Source of the DNA: Allolucifera butyrica
Lineage (GTDB): Bacteria > Bacillota > Negativicutes > Sporomusales > UPPP01
Assembly: GCF_900476375.1 (NCBI RefSeq)
Contig: NZ_UPPP01000057.1
Location: 48,397-112,396 of the forward strand
Reading direction: 5' to 3'
DNA: 64,000 nt
Shown here: positions 41,261 through 50,245 of the stretch, piece after piece
How positions within the stretch are numbered: the first letter of the stretch is position 1
Layout: every line of letters begins with the position of its first letter
Notes under the pieces: model-generated
Seen by the model: the letters and a program-made list of their open reading frames with translations, nothing else
What the model was told of the DNA's origin: nothing
Database searches by the model: none
Made by a program: the position numbers and the translations under genes

Positions 41261-42205
41261 TTAACGAACCTCCTTGAAATAATCAAGGGTTTTTTCTAAA
41301 GACGCCATATCTTCCACGTTTAATGCCGTAACCTCTTTAGCAATTTTTTTCGTAAATCCGGTTAAAACCTTTCCCGGTCCTACTTCAACAAAGGTATCGG
41401 CACCATAATTTACAATCTGAGCCACACAATCTTCCCACAAAACAGGACTGGCCGCTTGTTCAACCAGAGAAGCTTTGATTGCCTGCCCCTGGGTTACAAT
41501 TTGACCGTTTACATTCGCGACAACAGGAATTGTTGCGTCACGAACAGCCACTTTTGCCAGCTCGGCTCCTAATTTTTCCGCCGCCGGTTTCAGCAGGGTA
41601 CTGTGAAACGGTGCACTGACAGGCAGCATAACTGCCCGCTTGGCTCCGGCTGCTTTTAACTGTTCTGCCGCTTTTTCCACCGCCGCCGTTTTACCGGCAA
41701 TGACAATTTGACCCGGGCAATTAAAATTAACCGCCTGAACGACCCCGGACTCCGCTTGGACCTGGTCACAGATTTCCACAACCCGGCTGCGCTCAAGTCC
41801 CAAAATGGCCGCCATACTTCCCTCGCCCAGCGGAACGGCCTCTTGCATATACTGCCCGCGCTTACGGACCAGTCTGACCGCATCGGCAAAAGACAACGCG
41901 CCTGCAGCAACCAGAGCGGAATATTCCCCTAAACTATGCCCGCCCGTAATCTGAGGCAAAACCCCATGTTCCTTTAGAACCTCATAACATACAACACTCA
42001 CCGTCAAAATGGCCGGCTGCGTATTAAACGTCTTGCGTAATTCCTCTTCTGGCCCGTTGAAGCATAGCTCGGTAAGGGAAAAGCCTAATGCCTCATCGGC
42101 TTGTTTAAAAACGGATTTAGCCACATCATAACGGTCATACAATTCCTTTCCCATTCCTACCGCCTGCGACCCTTGCCCCGGAAAAACAAATGCCGTTTTG
42201 CTCAT
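41261..42205 (-). CDS. fabD: Malonyl-CoA:ACP transacylase
   Basis: This 314-residue enzyme has FVFPGQGSQAVGMGKELYD, the nucleophile Ser in GGHSLGEYSALVAAG, the Arg and His of the substrate site (VRLVRKRGQYMQ, SAPFHSTLLKPA) and the end EVGPGKVLTGFTKKI. It loads malonate onto ACP. The start overlaps the fabK end by four bases. Confidence 0.97.
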   Translation of the reverse strand: MSKTAFVFPGQGSQAVGMGKELYDRYDVAKSVFKQADEALGFSLTELCFNGPEEELRKTFNTQPAILTVSVVCYEVLKEHGVLPQITGGHSLGEYSALVAAGALSFADAVRLVRKRGQYMQEAVPLGEGSMAAILGLERSRVVEICDQVQAESGVVQAVNFNCPGQIVIAGKTAAVEKAAEQLKAAGAKRAVMLPVSAPFHSTLLKPAAEKLGAELAKVAVRDATIPVVANVNGQIVTQGQAIKASLVEQAASPVLWEDCVAQIVNYGADTFVEVGPGKVLTGFTKKIAKEVTALNVEDMASLEKTLDYFKEVR

Positions 42206-43149
42206 GCTTTATTCCCCCCTCTTAGCCGTTCAAAAACCTTGGGAATATCGTTTACAATCTCTTCCACAATCTCCTTAACCGGCTTAATGGAATCAACCAG
42301 GCCGGCAACCTGACCAATCATAACCGAACCGTATTCCACATCCCCGTCACGGGCGGCTATTTTCAGTTTCCCCGCTCCCAGGCGGTCCAACTCCTCCGGT
42401 GACGCGCCACTCCGCTCCAGTTCGGCAAATTCCCGCGTTAATTTATTAGCGATAACACGAACCGGATGTCCGGTGGAAAGTCCGGTAATCACGGTAGAGC
42501 GTTCCTTGGCCCGCAAAACGGTTTCTTTATAATTCGGATGGGCTATGCATTCGACCGACGCAACAAAACGGGTACCAATCTGAACTCCCTTGGCCCCCAG
42601 GGCAAAAGCAGCCACCATGCCCCGGGCATCACCAATTCCACCGGCAGCAATCACCGGAATGGAAAGGGCATCCACAACCTGCGGCACTAAAGACATGGTT
42701 GTTACTTCCCCGACATGCCCGCCGCTCTCCATTCCTTCGGCAATCACCGCATCTACACCAACCCGCTCCAACCGTTTCGCCAAAGCGACGGAAGCAACGA
42801 CAGGAATCACTTTACTGCCAATTTCTTTCAGGGCCGGAATATATTCCCCAGGATTTCCCGCTCCGGTCGTAACGACGGGTACCCGTTCCTCAACCACAAC
42901 TTGCATTACTTCTTTTACAAAGGGTGACATTAACATAATATTAACGCCAAACGGTTTGTTGGTTAACCTTTTTGTTTTATGTATTTCTTCCCGTAAAACC
43001 GCCGGCGGCATATGGCCTGCGCCGATAACGCCCAAGCTGCCGGCATTGGAAACGGCAGCTGCCAGTTCCGCAGTCGCCACCCAGGCCATTCCTCCCTGCA
43101 AAATGGGATAATCGATACCCAATAATTGGCATAATTCATTGTTAAGCAA
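42202..43149 (-). CDS. fabK: Enoyl-ACP reductase II (FabK)
   Basis: This 315-residue FMN enzyme has DYPILQGGMAWVATAELAAA, GVNIMLMSPFVKEVM, AEGMESGGHVGE, PVIAAGGIGDARGMVAAFAL and GVQIGTRFVAS. In the cluster fabH-fabK-fabD-fabG, as in Streptococcus and Clostridium, it is the flavin enoyl reductase that replaces FabI and gives triclosan resistance. The TTG start follows AAGGAGG and overlaps the fabH end by 8 bases. Confidence 0.95.
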   Translation of the reverse strand: MLNNELCQLLGIDYPILQGGMAWVATAELAAAVSNAGSLGVIGAGHMPPAVLREEIHKTKRLTNKPFGVNIMLMSPFVKEVMQVVVEERVPVVTTGAGNPGEYIPALKEIGSKVIPVVASVALAKRLERVGVDAVIAEGMESGGHVGEVTTMSLVPQVVDALSIPVIAAGGIGDARGMVAAFALGAKGVQIGTRFVASVECIAHPNYKETVLRAKERSTVITGLSTGHPVRVIANKLTREFAELERSGASPEELDRLGAGKLKIAARDGDVEYGSVMIGQVAGLVDSIKPVKEIVEEIVNDIPKVFERLRGGNKA

Positions 43150-44158
43150 TCGTCTTGTCCTCCTTGCACCATTTTAAGACACAGGAAGCCCACGTTAAAC
43201 CGGCACCGAATCCAACCAGCACGGCGACATCCCCGTTTTTAATTTTACCGCTTTTTACGGCTTCATCCAGAGCGATCGGAATCGAAGCCGCCGAAGTATT
43301 CCCATATTTATCAACATTAATAATGACTTTCTCAATAGGTAATTTCAATCGTTTGGCTGCCGATTGAATAATCCGGATATTGGCCTGATGGGGCACTAAA
43401 TAATCCACATCTTTAGAACTCAGGCCAGCCGATTCCAGTGCTTTAACCGCCGCCTCACCCATAACCTTAACGGCAAACTTGAAAACTTCATTGCCATTCA
43501 TATGAACAAAATGTAAGCGCTGCGAAACCGTTTCCGCCGAGGCCGGTAACCGGGAACCTCCTGCCGGCAGTTTTAACAGGTCCCCGCCGGCACCATCCGC
43601 CCCCAGATGAGCCCCAATAATGCCGCAACCGGCGTCAACAGCCCCCAAAACGGCAGCACCGGCGCCATCACCAAACAAAACGCAGGTATTTCTGTCTGTC
43701 CAGTCTAAAATGCGGGACAGCGTTTCCGCACCAATAACCAAAACCTTTTTGTACAAGCCCGCTTTAATCATCTGCGAACCAACAACTAAGGCATAGACAA
43801 AGCCGGAACATCCAGCCGTCAGATCAAAGGCTGCCGCCTTCGATGCCTTAATTTCGGCTTGAACCAGACAGGCTACCGACGGAAAGGCCATATCCGGCGT
43901 AGCGGTGGCGGCAATAATCAAATCAATTTCTTCACCGGCAACCCCCGCATCAGCCAAAGCCTTCTGAGCAGCCTTGACAGCTAAGTCGGAGGTTGCCATA
44001 TCCTCACTCACGACTCGCCGCTCACGGATGCCGGTGCGGTCTACGATCCATTCATCCGACGTATCAACTATTTTTTCAAGATCTTTATTCGTGACAATCT
44101 TTTCCGGAACGTAACATCCCAAGCCGATGATCCCGACTCCATTCTCATTCATTTCCAT
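43142..44158 (-). CDS. fabH: Beta-ketoacyl-ACP synthase III
   Basis: This 338-residue enzyme has the family start GVGIIGLGCYVPEKIVTNKD, WIVDRTGIRERRV, the catalytic Cys in LTAGCSGFVYAL, His in YLVPHQANIRII and Asn in YGNTSAASIPIAL. It starts fatty acid synthesis by joining acyl-CoA to malonyl-ACP. The ATG at 44158 follows AAGGAGGG and overlaps the plsX end by 14 bases; the longer open frame upstream is antisense-like padding. Confidence 0.97.
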   Translation of the reverse strand: MEMNENGVGIIGLGCYVPEKIVTNKDLEKIVDTSDEWIVDRTGIRERRVVSEDMATSDLAVKAAQKALADAGVAGEEIDLIIAATATPDMAFPSVACLVQAEIKASKAAAFDLTAGCSGFVYALVVGSQMIKAGLYKKVLVIGAETLSRILDWTDRNTCVLFGDGAGAAVLGAVDAGCGIIGAHLGADGAGGDLLKLPAGGSRLPASAETVSQRLHFVHMNGNEVFKFAVKVMGEAAVKALESAGLSSKDVDYLVPHQANIRIIQSAAKRLKLPIEKVIINVDKYGNTSAASIPIALDEAVKSGKIKNGDVAVLVGFGAGLTWASCVLKWCKEDKTIA

Positions 44159-45167
44159 TCGTGATAATTCCCTCCTTGGCAATGTTTTCGCGGATATGAT
44201 CAACGACTCGAGTTTCGGTAAACTCCTTGGCAACGCGGATTGCGTTCTTTATCGCTTTGGCCTTTGAACTGCCATGACAGATTATACAACCCCCGTCCAC
44301 ACCCAAAAGCGGCGCCCCGCCATATTCCGCATAATCCAGCTTTTTTTTCAGCCTTCTCAGGGCCGGTAAAATCATGAGTGAAGCAACCTTAGTAAGAAAA
44401 CCACTGCTTTTTATTGCGTCTTTAACCAGTTGCATAATTGCACTGGCCAGTCCTTCGCCGAATTTTAGCACGATATTCCCGACAAAACCGTCACATACGA
44501 CAACATCCACGGTTCCCTTGGAAATATCACGACCTTCCACATTGCCGATAAAATTTATTGTATGAGACTGTTTTAACAATGGATACGTGCTTAAAACCTG
44601 CTCATTGCCTTTTGTCTCCTCTTCACCGATATTTAACAATCCTACGCGCGGGTTCGGCATTCCTAAAATGTACTCGGCATAAATCGAACCCATAACGGCA
44701 CTCTGCAGCAAATGTTTCGGCTTGCCGTCCACATTGGCGCCGGAATCAAGCAAAACAGTCGTGCCGGTAAGATTAGGAATCGGTGTGGCTATAGCGGGTC
44801 TTTCAATCCCTTTAATTCTTCCGAGTCCAAACAGCGCTGCCGCCGAAGCCGCCCCGGTACTGCCCGCCGATATCACTACATCGCAGTTTCCTTCCTTTAC
44901 CAGACGGGTGGCAACAACTACGGACGCATCTTTTTTTTTGCGGACAGCCGCTCCCGGATGTTCATGCATTTCAATAACCTGGCTGGCATGGTGGACGGAA
45001 ATCCCCAACTCCTGCCAATTTTCAAATTCATTCAGAGAATGCATTATTTTATCCTGGTCTCCAACCAGTATAATTTCACATTTATATTCTCTGGCTGCTT
45101 CCACCGCCCCGAGAACAACTTCTTCCGGCGCATAATCGCCTCCCATGGCATCAACAGCAACCTTCAT
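44145..45167 (-). CDS. plsX: Phosphate acyltransferase PlsX
   Basis: This 340-residue protein begins MKVAVDAMGGDYAPEEVVLG and has ASQVIEMHEHPGAAVRKKKD, VISAGSTGAASAAALFGLGR, LLDSGANVDGKP and LLNIGEEETKGNE, all typical of PlsX. It turns acyl-ACP into acyl-phosphate, the donor for PlsY in phospholipid synthesis. It is 13 bases behind fapR and under its control. Confidence 0.97.
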   Translation of the reverse strand: MKVAVDAMGGDYAPEEVVLGAVEAAREYKCEIILVGDQDKIMHSLNEFENWQELGISVHHASQVIEMHEHPGAAVRKKKDASVVVATRLVKEGNCDVVISAGSTGAASAAALFGLGRIKGIERPAIATPIPNLTGTTVLLDSGANVDGKPKHLLQSAVMGSIYAEYILGMPNPRVGLLNIGEEETKGNEQVLSTYPLLKQSHTINFIGNVEGRDISKGTVDVVVCDGFVGNIVLKFGEGLASAIMQLVKDAIKSSGFLTKVASLMILPALRRLKKKLDYAEYGGAPLLGVDGGCIICHGSSKAKAIKNAIRVAKEFTETRVVDHIRENIAKEGIITNGNE

Positions 45168-45180
45168 TCATAATCTCCCT

Positions 45181-45738
45181 TCACGATTCCAATGAAGCCA
45201 TAATAAATTTGGCACGAAATAATTCGTGTGCATCGTTCCTAGTTTTTACCCAAATAAAATATTTATTGCCTCTTTTTTTGACTACCTCCGCTTTCGCGAT
45301 TAACTTCTCACCAACATGAGCCGGCATTTTAAACTTGATGTTGGCAACCCCTGTCACCGCGGCGGGGGCATCAATCACGGCGAGAGCAAGCGAATTGGCT
45401 TGAGCAAAAATATAATGGCCTTTTACAACTTTCGTTTTCTCAAACACCATATCCGGTGTTATACTCAAAACAGAAATACCGCTCTTTCCCAATTCAAGGT
45501 CAATTAGCTCACCAATCACTTCGCCGCTCGCAATTGCCTTGAGCTTGGTCCGCGCTTCTTCCGCCATCTGCTTGGTTCGCTCGCGAAGTTCCGGGATTCC
45601 CAACTCCAAACGGTCCAGCCGGACGGTCTGGACGCTAACCTCAAGTACCACCGCCAGCTCTTCATCAGTCAGAAACGGTGTTTCCTGTAATTTTTCTTTA
45701 AGTAATTCCTGTCGTAATCTTTTTTGTGCTCGCGCCAT
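45181..45738 (-). CDS. fapR: Fatty acid and phospholipid regulator FapR
   Basis: This 185-residue repressor has an N-terminal DeoR-like helix-turn-helix ([40 protein letters not shown]) and a C-terminal hot-dog domain ([38 protein letters not shown]) that senses malonyl-CoA. AGGTGA lies before the ATG. It heads the operon fapR-plsX-fabH and so on, and a likely FapR box covers its own start site. Confidence 0.96.
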   Translation of the reverse strand: MARAQKRLRQELLKEKLQETPFLTDEELAVVLEVSVQTVRLDRLELGIPELRERTKQMAEEARTKLKAIASGEVIGELIDLELGKSGISVLSITPDMVFEKTKVVKGHYIFAQANSLALAVIDAPAAVTGVANIKFKMPAHVGEKLIAKAEVVKKRGNKYFIWVKTRNDAHELFRAKFIMASLES

Positions 45739-45764
45739 TATAATCACCTAATTTTATAAACAAG

Positions 45765-45817
45765 TACTAATACCAATTCTTAGTAATTATTATAGCCACT
45801 TACTCTTAAAGTTGCAA
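45765..45817 (-). promoter_or_regulatory. fapR promoter with overlapping FapR-like operator
   Basis: On the minus strand TTGCAA (45812-45817) and TATAAT (45789-45794) are 17 bases apart. The inverted repeat TACTAA-N9-TTAGTA (45765-45785) covers the predicted start site. Similar half-sites are known for FapR operators, so FapR should repress its own operon until malonyl-CoA rises. Confidence 0.85.
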
Positions 45818-45820
45818 GAA

Positions 45821-45869
45821 AAAAAATAATGAGCAAGATCATAAGGGTTAATTGCCCTATATCTTGCTC
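45821..45869 (-). terminator. Terminator of yceD-rpmF
   Basis: GAGCAAGAT (45831-45839) pairs with ATCTTGCTC (45861-45869), with further pairs around ATAAGGG/CCCTAT inside. On the minus strand a run of T follows. It separates rpmF from the fapR promoter. Confidence 0.88.
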
Positions 45870-45882
45870 AGCGTTAACAAAT

Positions 45883-46059
45883 TTATTCTACTTTTACAAC
45901 AACCTTGCCGTTATAATGACCACATTCAGGACAAACGCGGTGCGGCAACTTCATTTCGTGACATTGCGGACATTCTACCAATCCGGGAGCCGTTAATTTC
46001 CAATTAGCGCGGCGTTTATCACGGCGCGATTTCGACATTTTACGCTTAGGTACTGCCAT
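45883..46059 (-). CDS. rpmF: Ribosomal protein L32
   Basis: This 58-residue protein begins [20 protein letters not shown] and has the two zinc pairs CPQC and CPEC, the zinc-binding (C+) form of L32. ATG 46059 follows AGGAGGTGG. It is paired with yceD as in most bacteria, directly before the fatty acid genes. Confidence 0.98.
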   Translation of the reverse strand: MAVPKRKMSKSRRDKRRANWKLTAPGLVECPQCHEMKLPHRVCPECGHYNGKVVVKVE

Positions 46060-46095
46060 ATTCCTATCCACCTCCTTAACGGGAATTGACCAATA

Positions 46096-46605
46096 TTACT
46101 TATGTTCCAAAAAATGCTGCAAAGCGGCCAGTCTCGGGTCAATATCATTCCGTTTACAAGAACATGCCTTCACATTTAAATTGGCGCCGCATTGTGAACA
46201 TAACCCCCGGCAATTTTCCGAACATACGATTTGCAATGGTTCGGCAAGAAGCAGGCTCTCACGGATTAAATCCGTCAAGTCGAGTTCATCCCCCTGGAAA
46301 TAAGCTACCTCCGCCTGGGGGTCGTCCGTTTCATTACGCGATTCCTGATATTCATCTTCAAAAGGAATTTCCAGAGTCGTAAAAAAAGGTTCCAGGCAGC
46401 GATTGCAAGGGTACTCCGCCCTGGCGTAAATCGTCCCTTCCACCTTGAATCCGGGTCCCAAATTAATAACCTGGCCTTTGACGGTTATATCCCCGTCAAA
46501 ATGATCCTGTTCACCAGGGATGCCAAGTTCTCCGGCTGAAGCAACAAATGAAAATGATTTATGAGATCCAACCTGTGTTTTAATTGGCAAAAGATTAATT
46601 TTCAT
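46096..46605 (-). CDS. yceD: YceD (DUF177) family protein
   Basis: This 169-residue protein has the family pattern: an N-terminal beta part (VKGQVINLGPGFKVEGTIYA), YPCNRCLEPF and the C-terminal CRGLCSQCGANLNVKACSCK with Cys pairs. YceD is needed for normal 23S rRNA levels in several bacteria. It is co-transcribed with rpmF. ATG 46605 was chosen by spacing to GGGGTGG; 46608 is possible. Confidence 0.9.
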   Translation of the reverse strand: MKINLLPIKTQVGSHKSFSFVASAGELGIPGEQDHFDGDITVKGQVINLGPGFKVEGTIYARAEYPCNRCLEPFFTTLEIPFEDEYQESRNETDDPQAEVAYFQGDELDLTDLIRESLLLAEPLQIVCSENCRGLCSQCGANLNVKACSCKRNDIDPRLAALQHFLEHK

Positions 46606-46677
46606 CATTTTCCACCCCAACCTTCATTTATTATAGCGATACCCTTATAGTTTGTCAAGAAATCTCAAAAACTAAAA

Positions 46678-46706
46678 AGGTAGAGGCGAAAAAACCGCCC
46701 CTACCT
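46678..46706 (-). terminator. Terminator of ackA
   Basis: AGGTAGAGGCG (46678-46688) pairs with CGCCCCTACCT (46696-46706), with one mismatch, and T-rich sequence follows on the minus strand. Confidence 0.85.
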
Positions 46707-46714
46707 GCGAATTA

Positions 46715-47917
46715 CTACACCAACCCGGCGCAAATGGTTTTTGTATCCCGGGCAATCACCAATTCTTCATTCGTAGGTATAATGAAGATCTTAACCTTTG
46801 CTCCATCCACACTAATTTCCTGGGCTTTGCCGCGCACATTATTCTTCACCGGATCAATTCTGGTTCCCAGAAACTCAAGGCCATTACAAATCTTATCCCG
46901 CATGCTGGCAGAATTTTCACCCAGTCCGGCGGTAAAGACAATGGCATCGGCTCCACCCATAGCGGCGGCATAGCTGCCAATATATTTGCGAACTTTGTAG
47001 GCGAACATTTCCAGGGCCAGTTGAGCCCGGTCATTGCCGGCGACAGCGGCTTCTTCAATATCTCTAAAATCGCTGGATACGCCGGATACCCCTAATACAC
47101 CCGATTTTTTATTCAAATAGCTGTCAATTTGGTCCGGTGTCATTCCTTCTTTTTTCATAAGGTACGGAATAATAGCGGGATCGATTTCACCGCAGCGCGT
47201 CCCCATAACCAGCCCTTCCAACGGGGTAAAACCCATGCTGGTATCGACCGATTTGCCAAATTTTACGGCGGCAATACTGGCGCCATTTCCCAAATGGCAA
47301 GTAATAATCCGTAAATTGGTAAGCTGTTCGTCCATCAACTCGGCAGCCCGCTGGGAAACATATTTATGAGACGTACCGTGAAAGCCGTACCGTCTCAAGC
47401 CGTATTTCTCATAAGCTTCATAAGGCAGTCCATATAAAAAGGCATGTTTCGGCATTGTTTGATGAAAAGCGGTATCAAAAACACCGGTTTGCGGTACGCC
47501 GGGTATGAGTTCCGCACACGCTTCGATTCCCAGAATATTAGGCGGATTATGTAACGGCGCCATTTCGATACATTCATCCAGCGCTTTCATAACTTCCGGC
47601 GTGATTAACACGGAATCGGCAAATTTTTCGCCGGCGTGCACGACCCGGTGCCCCACGGCGGCAATTTCTTTCATGCTGCCGATAACACCGTGGTTGGCGT
47701 CTGTTAACGCTTCCAAAACCAGTTTAATTCCAATGCTGTGGTTTTTAATGTCGGCATTAATCACTGCTTTCGGTTTGCCGGCCGGCTGATGAGTCAGAAC
47801 AGACCCCTCAATGCCGATCCGCTCAACCAGACCTTTGGCCAGCACTGATTCATCAGTCATATCAAAGAGCTGATACTTAATCGAAGAACTGCCGCAGTTC
47901 ACGACTAAAATTTTCAT
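46715..47917 (-). CDS. ackA: Acetate kinase
   Basis: This 400-residue enzyme begins [20 protein letters not shown] and has [57 protein letters not shown] and [10 protein letters not shown]. It makes ATP from acetyl phosphate, typical of fermentative metabolism. It stands alone with a good ribosome site (CAGGGGGG) and its own terminator; pta is not in the window. Confidence 0.97.
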   Translation of the reverse strand: MKILVVNCGSSSIKYQLFDMTDESVLAKGLVERIGIEGSVLTHQPAGKPKAVINADIKNHSIGIKLVLEALTDANHGVIGSMKEIAAVGHRVVHAGEKFADSVLITPEVMKALDECIEMAPLHNPPNILGIEACAELIPGVPQTGVFDTAFHQTMPKHAFLYGLPYEAYEKYGLRRYGFHGTSHKYVSQRAAELMDEQLTNLRIITCHLGNGASIAAVKFGKSVDTSMGFTPLEGLVMGTRCGEIDPAIIPYLMKKEGMTPDQIDSYLNKKSGVLGVSGVSSDFRDIEEAAVAGNDRAQLALEMFAYKVRKYIGSYAAAMGGADAIVFTAGLGENSASMRDKICNGLEFLGTRIDPVKNNVRGKAQEISVDGAKVKIFIIPTNEELVIARDTKTICAGLV

Positions 47918-48115
47918 TATGAACCCCCCTGTGAAAACTTAAAGTTATGGTTAGACCATTAGACCATGAAGCATCTTATTCGCCATAAGTATTATTTTCC
48001 CTGCAAAATGAAAAAGCATTGTACAATATTTCCTTTTTCTCGCACGGAAACGGCAGGATTTTGACTTATTTTGTCCAAAAAGAAATAGACGCAAACAGCG
48101 GAGGGAAAACCGATT

Positions 48116-49390
48116 ATGCAGGCAGTTGGAATTATTGCAGAATATAATCCTTTTCATAATGGCCACCAGTGGCAAGTCGCCAAGGCAAAAGAGCTATCCC
48201 GTTGTCCTTATGCAATTGCCGTTATGAGCGGCCACTTTGTCCAGCGGGGCGAACCGGCTATAATCGACAAGTGGCAGCGAGCCGCCATGGCCGTATCGGC
48301 CGGTGTGGACCTGGTAATTGAGCTGCCTGTCGTATTTGCCGTACGCAGCGCCCAGTACTTTGCCGCAGGCGGAATCCGCCTGCTTCATTCTCTAGGCATC
48401 GTCAGTCATGTCTGCTTCGGCGCGGAATACGCCGATTTGTCCGCTTTAACCAAAGTAGCCGGGGTAATGCAACAGGAACAAACGTTACAGGATTTGCGTT
48501 ATAATTTGAAAACAGGTCAGTCCTATGCGGCTGCCTTGGGAAAAGCTTTGCAAAAACACGCCGGTATAAATATAGATTTTGTAGCCTCGCCAAATAATAT
48601 CCTGGCTTTTGAATATTTACGGGCGATAAAACAATTTGCCCCCACGCTGGTGCCGGTTCCCGTACAGCGTCAATACGCACCCTATCACGCTAACCGGTTG
48701 ACCACACCTTTTGCCAGTGCGACCGCCATTCGCCAAACCGTTCTTACGTACAAAGAGGAAAAGGACTTGATGGCGCTGTTGACCGGTGTGATGCCGCCAT
48801 CCAGCGTACATATTCTGCTGGACAAGCTGCAGCAAGGCTGCGGCCCCGTTACGTTTGACCGTTTTTCCGCCATCCTGCTGCATACAATTCGTACCATGCC
48901 CCTTGATCAATTACAGCAGTTGCCGGATGTAGCCGAGGGATTACATTATAAAATTAAAGAAGCGGCGCTTAGGGCAACGAGCGTCTCTGAACTGACCGGG
49001 TTAATCAAAAGCAGGCGTTACTCTTTTTCCCGCATACAGCGAATCCTAATGCATGCCCTATTGGGAACAACACAAGCGCAATTAATCTCCTGCGACCAAA
49101 CCGGTCCGCTTTACATCCGTGTTCTTGCTTTTAACAGGAACGGGCGCAACTTATTGAAACACATCACGTCAAAAGCTGTTCTGCCCGTCATAATCAAAAC
49201 AACCGGTTTTTTGAACAGTAAACAGCGAAATAGTACCCTTGATCTTTCTCCCCTGCAATCCATGCTGGCCCTGGATACGCTGGCCAGTGACAGCTATGTA
49301 TTCGGTTTTCCTAACCCGGACTGGCATACCGGGGGTTGGGACTTTCTCCACTCTCCTGTCTACATTCCGTCGACTCCAATAAGTACTTAA
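48116..49390 (+). CDS. tmcAL: tRNA(Met) cytidine acetate ligase TmcAL
   Basis: This 424-residue protein starts MQAVGIIAEYNPFHNGHQWQ, the nucleotidyltransferase HxGH-like motif, then GHFVQRGEPAIIDKWQRA and SPNNILAFEYLRAI. TmcAL (YlbM) uses ATP and acetate to acetylate the wobble cytidine of elongator tRNA(Met). Acetate kinase lies next door, divergently, which may be meaningful since both use acetate. Its last 80 bases overlap the convergent patatin-like gene. Confidence 0.93.
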   Translation: MQAVGIIAEYNPFHNGHQWQVAKAKELSRCPYAIAVMSGHFVQRGEPAIIDKWQRAAMAVSAGVDLVIELPVVFAVRSAQYFAAGGIRLLHSLGIVSHVCFGAEYADLSALTKVAGVMQQEQTLQDLRYNLKTGQSYAAALGKALQKHAGINIDFVASPNNILAFEYLRAIKQFAPTLVPVPVQRQYAPYHANRLTTPFASATAIRQTVLTYKEEKDLMALLTGVMPPSSVHILLDKLQQGCGPVTFDRFSAILLHTIRTMPLDQLQQLPDVAEGLHYKIKEAALRATSVSELTGLIKSRRYSFSRIQRILMHALLGTTQAQLISCDQTGPLYIRVLAFNRNGRNLLKHITSKAVLPVIIKTTGFLNSKQRNSTLDLSPLQSMLALDTLASDSYVFGFPNPDWHTGGWDFLHSPVYIPSTPIST

Positions 49391-50135
49391 TTTGCGGCAG
49401 GGCCGCTTCCGCCACCCGTTCACCGATTTCCAGACATTCATCAATAGCCTCAAACGAACTTGGTGAAATATGCGCCACATCGGGCTGGAGTAAAACATCA
49501 CAGCATTCCTGCCGTTGTTTCAAAAGTTCCCGTTCCATAATATCAATGGACTGGATAATGACATCAAACATATTGGTAATATTGCAAACTGTGCCGGCAT
49601 GAGCCAGATCGACGGCAATCACAATATCCGCGCCCATCTTTCGCACCGCATCCATTGGCGTCGGATTTAACACCGCCCCGTCAACCAGTAACATCCCGTC
49701 CAGTTCAAAAGGAATAAAAATACCCGGCACGGAGATACTGGCCCGTACAGCCTGAGCGACATTCCCTTCCGTAAAAATAATTTCCCGTCCATGATTTAAT
49801 TCCGTGGCAACGACAGCCAGGGGAATCGTTAATTCGGCAAAACTTTTCTGCCGGGTCAGCAAACGCATCATTTCTAAAATTCTTTCCCCGGCTACAATTC
49901 CCATTTTGGGGATGCTAAAATCCAGCCAATGCCGCCGCTTCAAATTTTTCGCCAACTTAACGATCGTCTCCGTATTTAGGCCGGATGCATATAAGGCGCC
50001 AATCAGACTGCCAATACTGCAGCCGGCGATATAATCAACCGGAATTTTTTCCCGTTCCAAAACATTTAATACGCCAACATGCACCAACCCGCGCAGCCCG
50101 CCCGAACCAAGTGCCAATCCGATTTTGGGTCTCAT
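49311..50135 (-). CDS. Patatin-like phospholipase (YlbK type)
   Basis: This 274-residue hydrolase has the oxyanion loop GLALGSGGLRGLVHVGVL, the nucleophile in AGCSIGSLIGAL (GxSxG) and the Asp in LLVDGAVLNPTP. This is the RssA/YlbK branch of patatin-like esterases, soluble and of unknown substrate. The last 26 codons overlap the end of tmcAL on the other strand. The gene order next to ylbJ follows Bacillus. Confidence 0.9.
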   Translation of the reverse strand: MRPKIGLALGSGGLRGLVHVGVLNVLEREKIPVDYIAGCSIGSLIGALYASGLNTETIVKLAKNLKRRHWLDFSIPKMGIVAGERILEMMRLLTRQKSFAELTIPLAVVATELNHGREIIFTEGNVAQAVRASISVPGIFIPFELDGMLLVDGAVLNPTPMDAVRKMGADIVIAVDLAHAGTVCNITNMFDVIIQSIDIMERELLKQRQECCDVLLQPDVAHISPSSFEAIDECLEIGERVAEAALPQIKYLLESTECRQESGESPNPRYASPG

Positions 50136-50245
50136 CTGATCACACTCTCCCGTAAAATTTTATCATCCGTCATTTAGTTATATTACCTCGGCCCCCTCAA
50201 TATATATATTAGCAAACCGCCTGGGATAGAGGAGGAGATTGCTGT

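Noticed and set aside
44159..44233. N-terminal extension of FabH by 25 residues.
   Set aside because: It overlaps plsX and does not look like the family; the ATG 44158 has a strong ribosome site.
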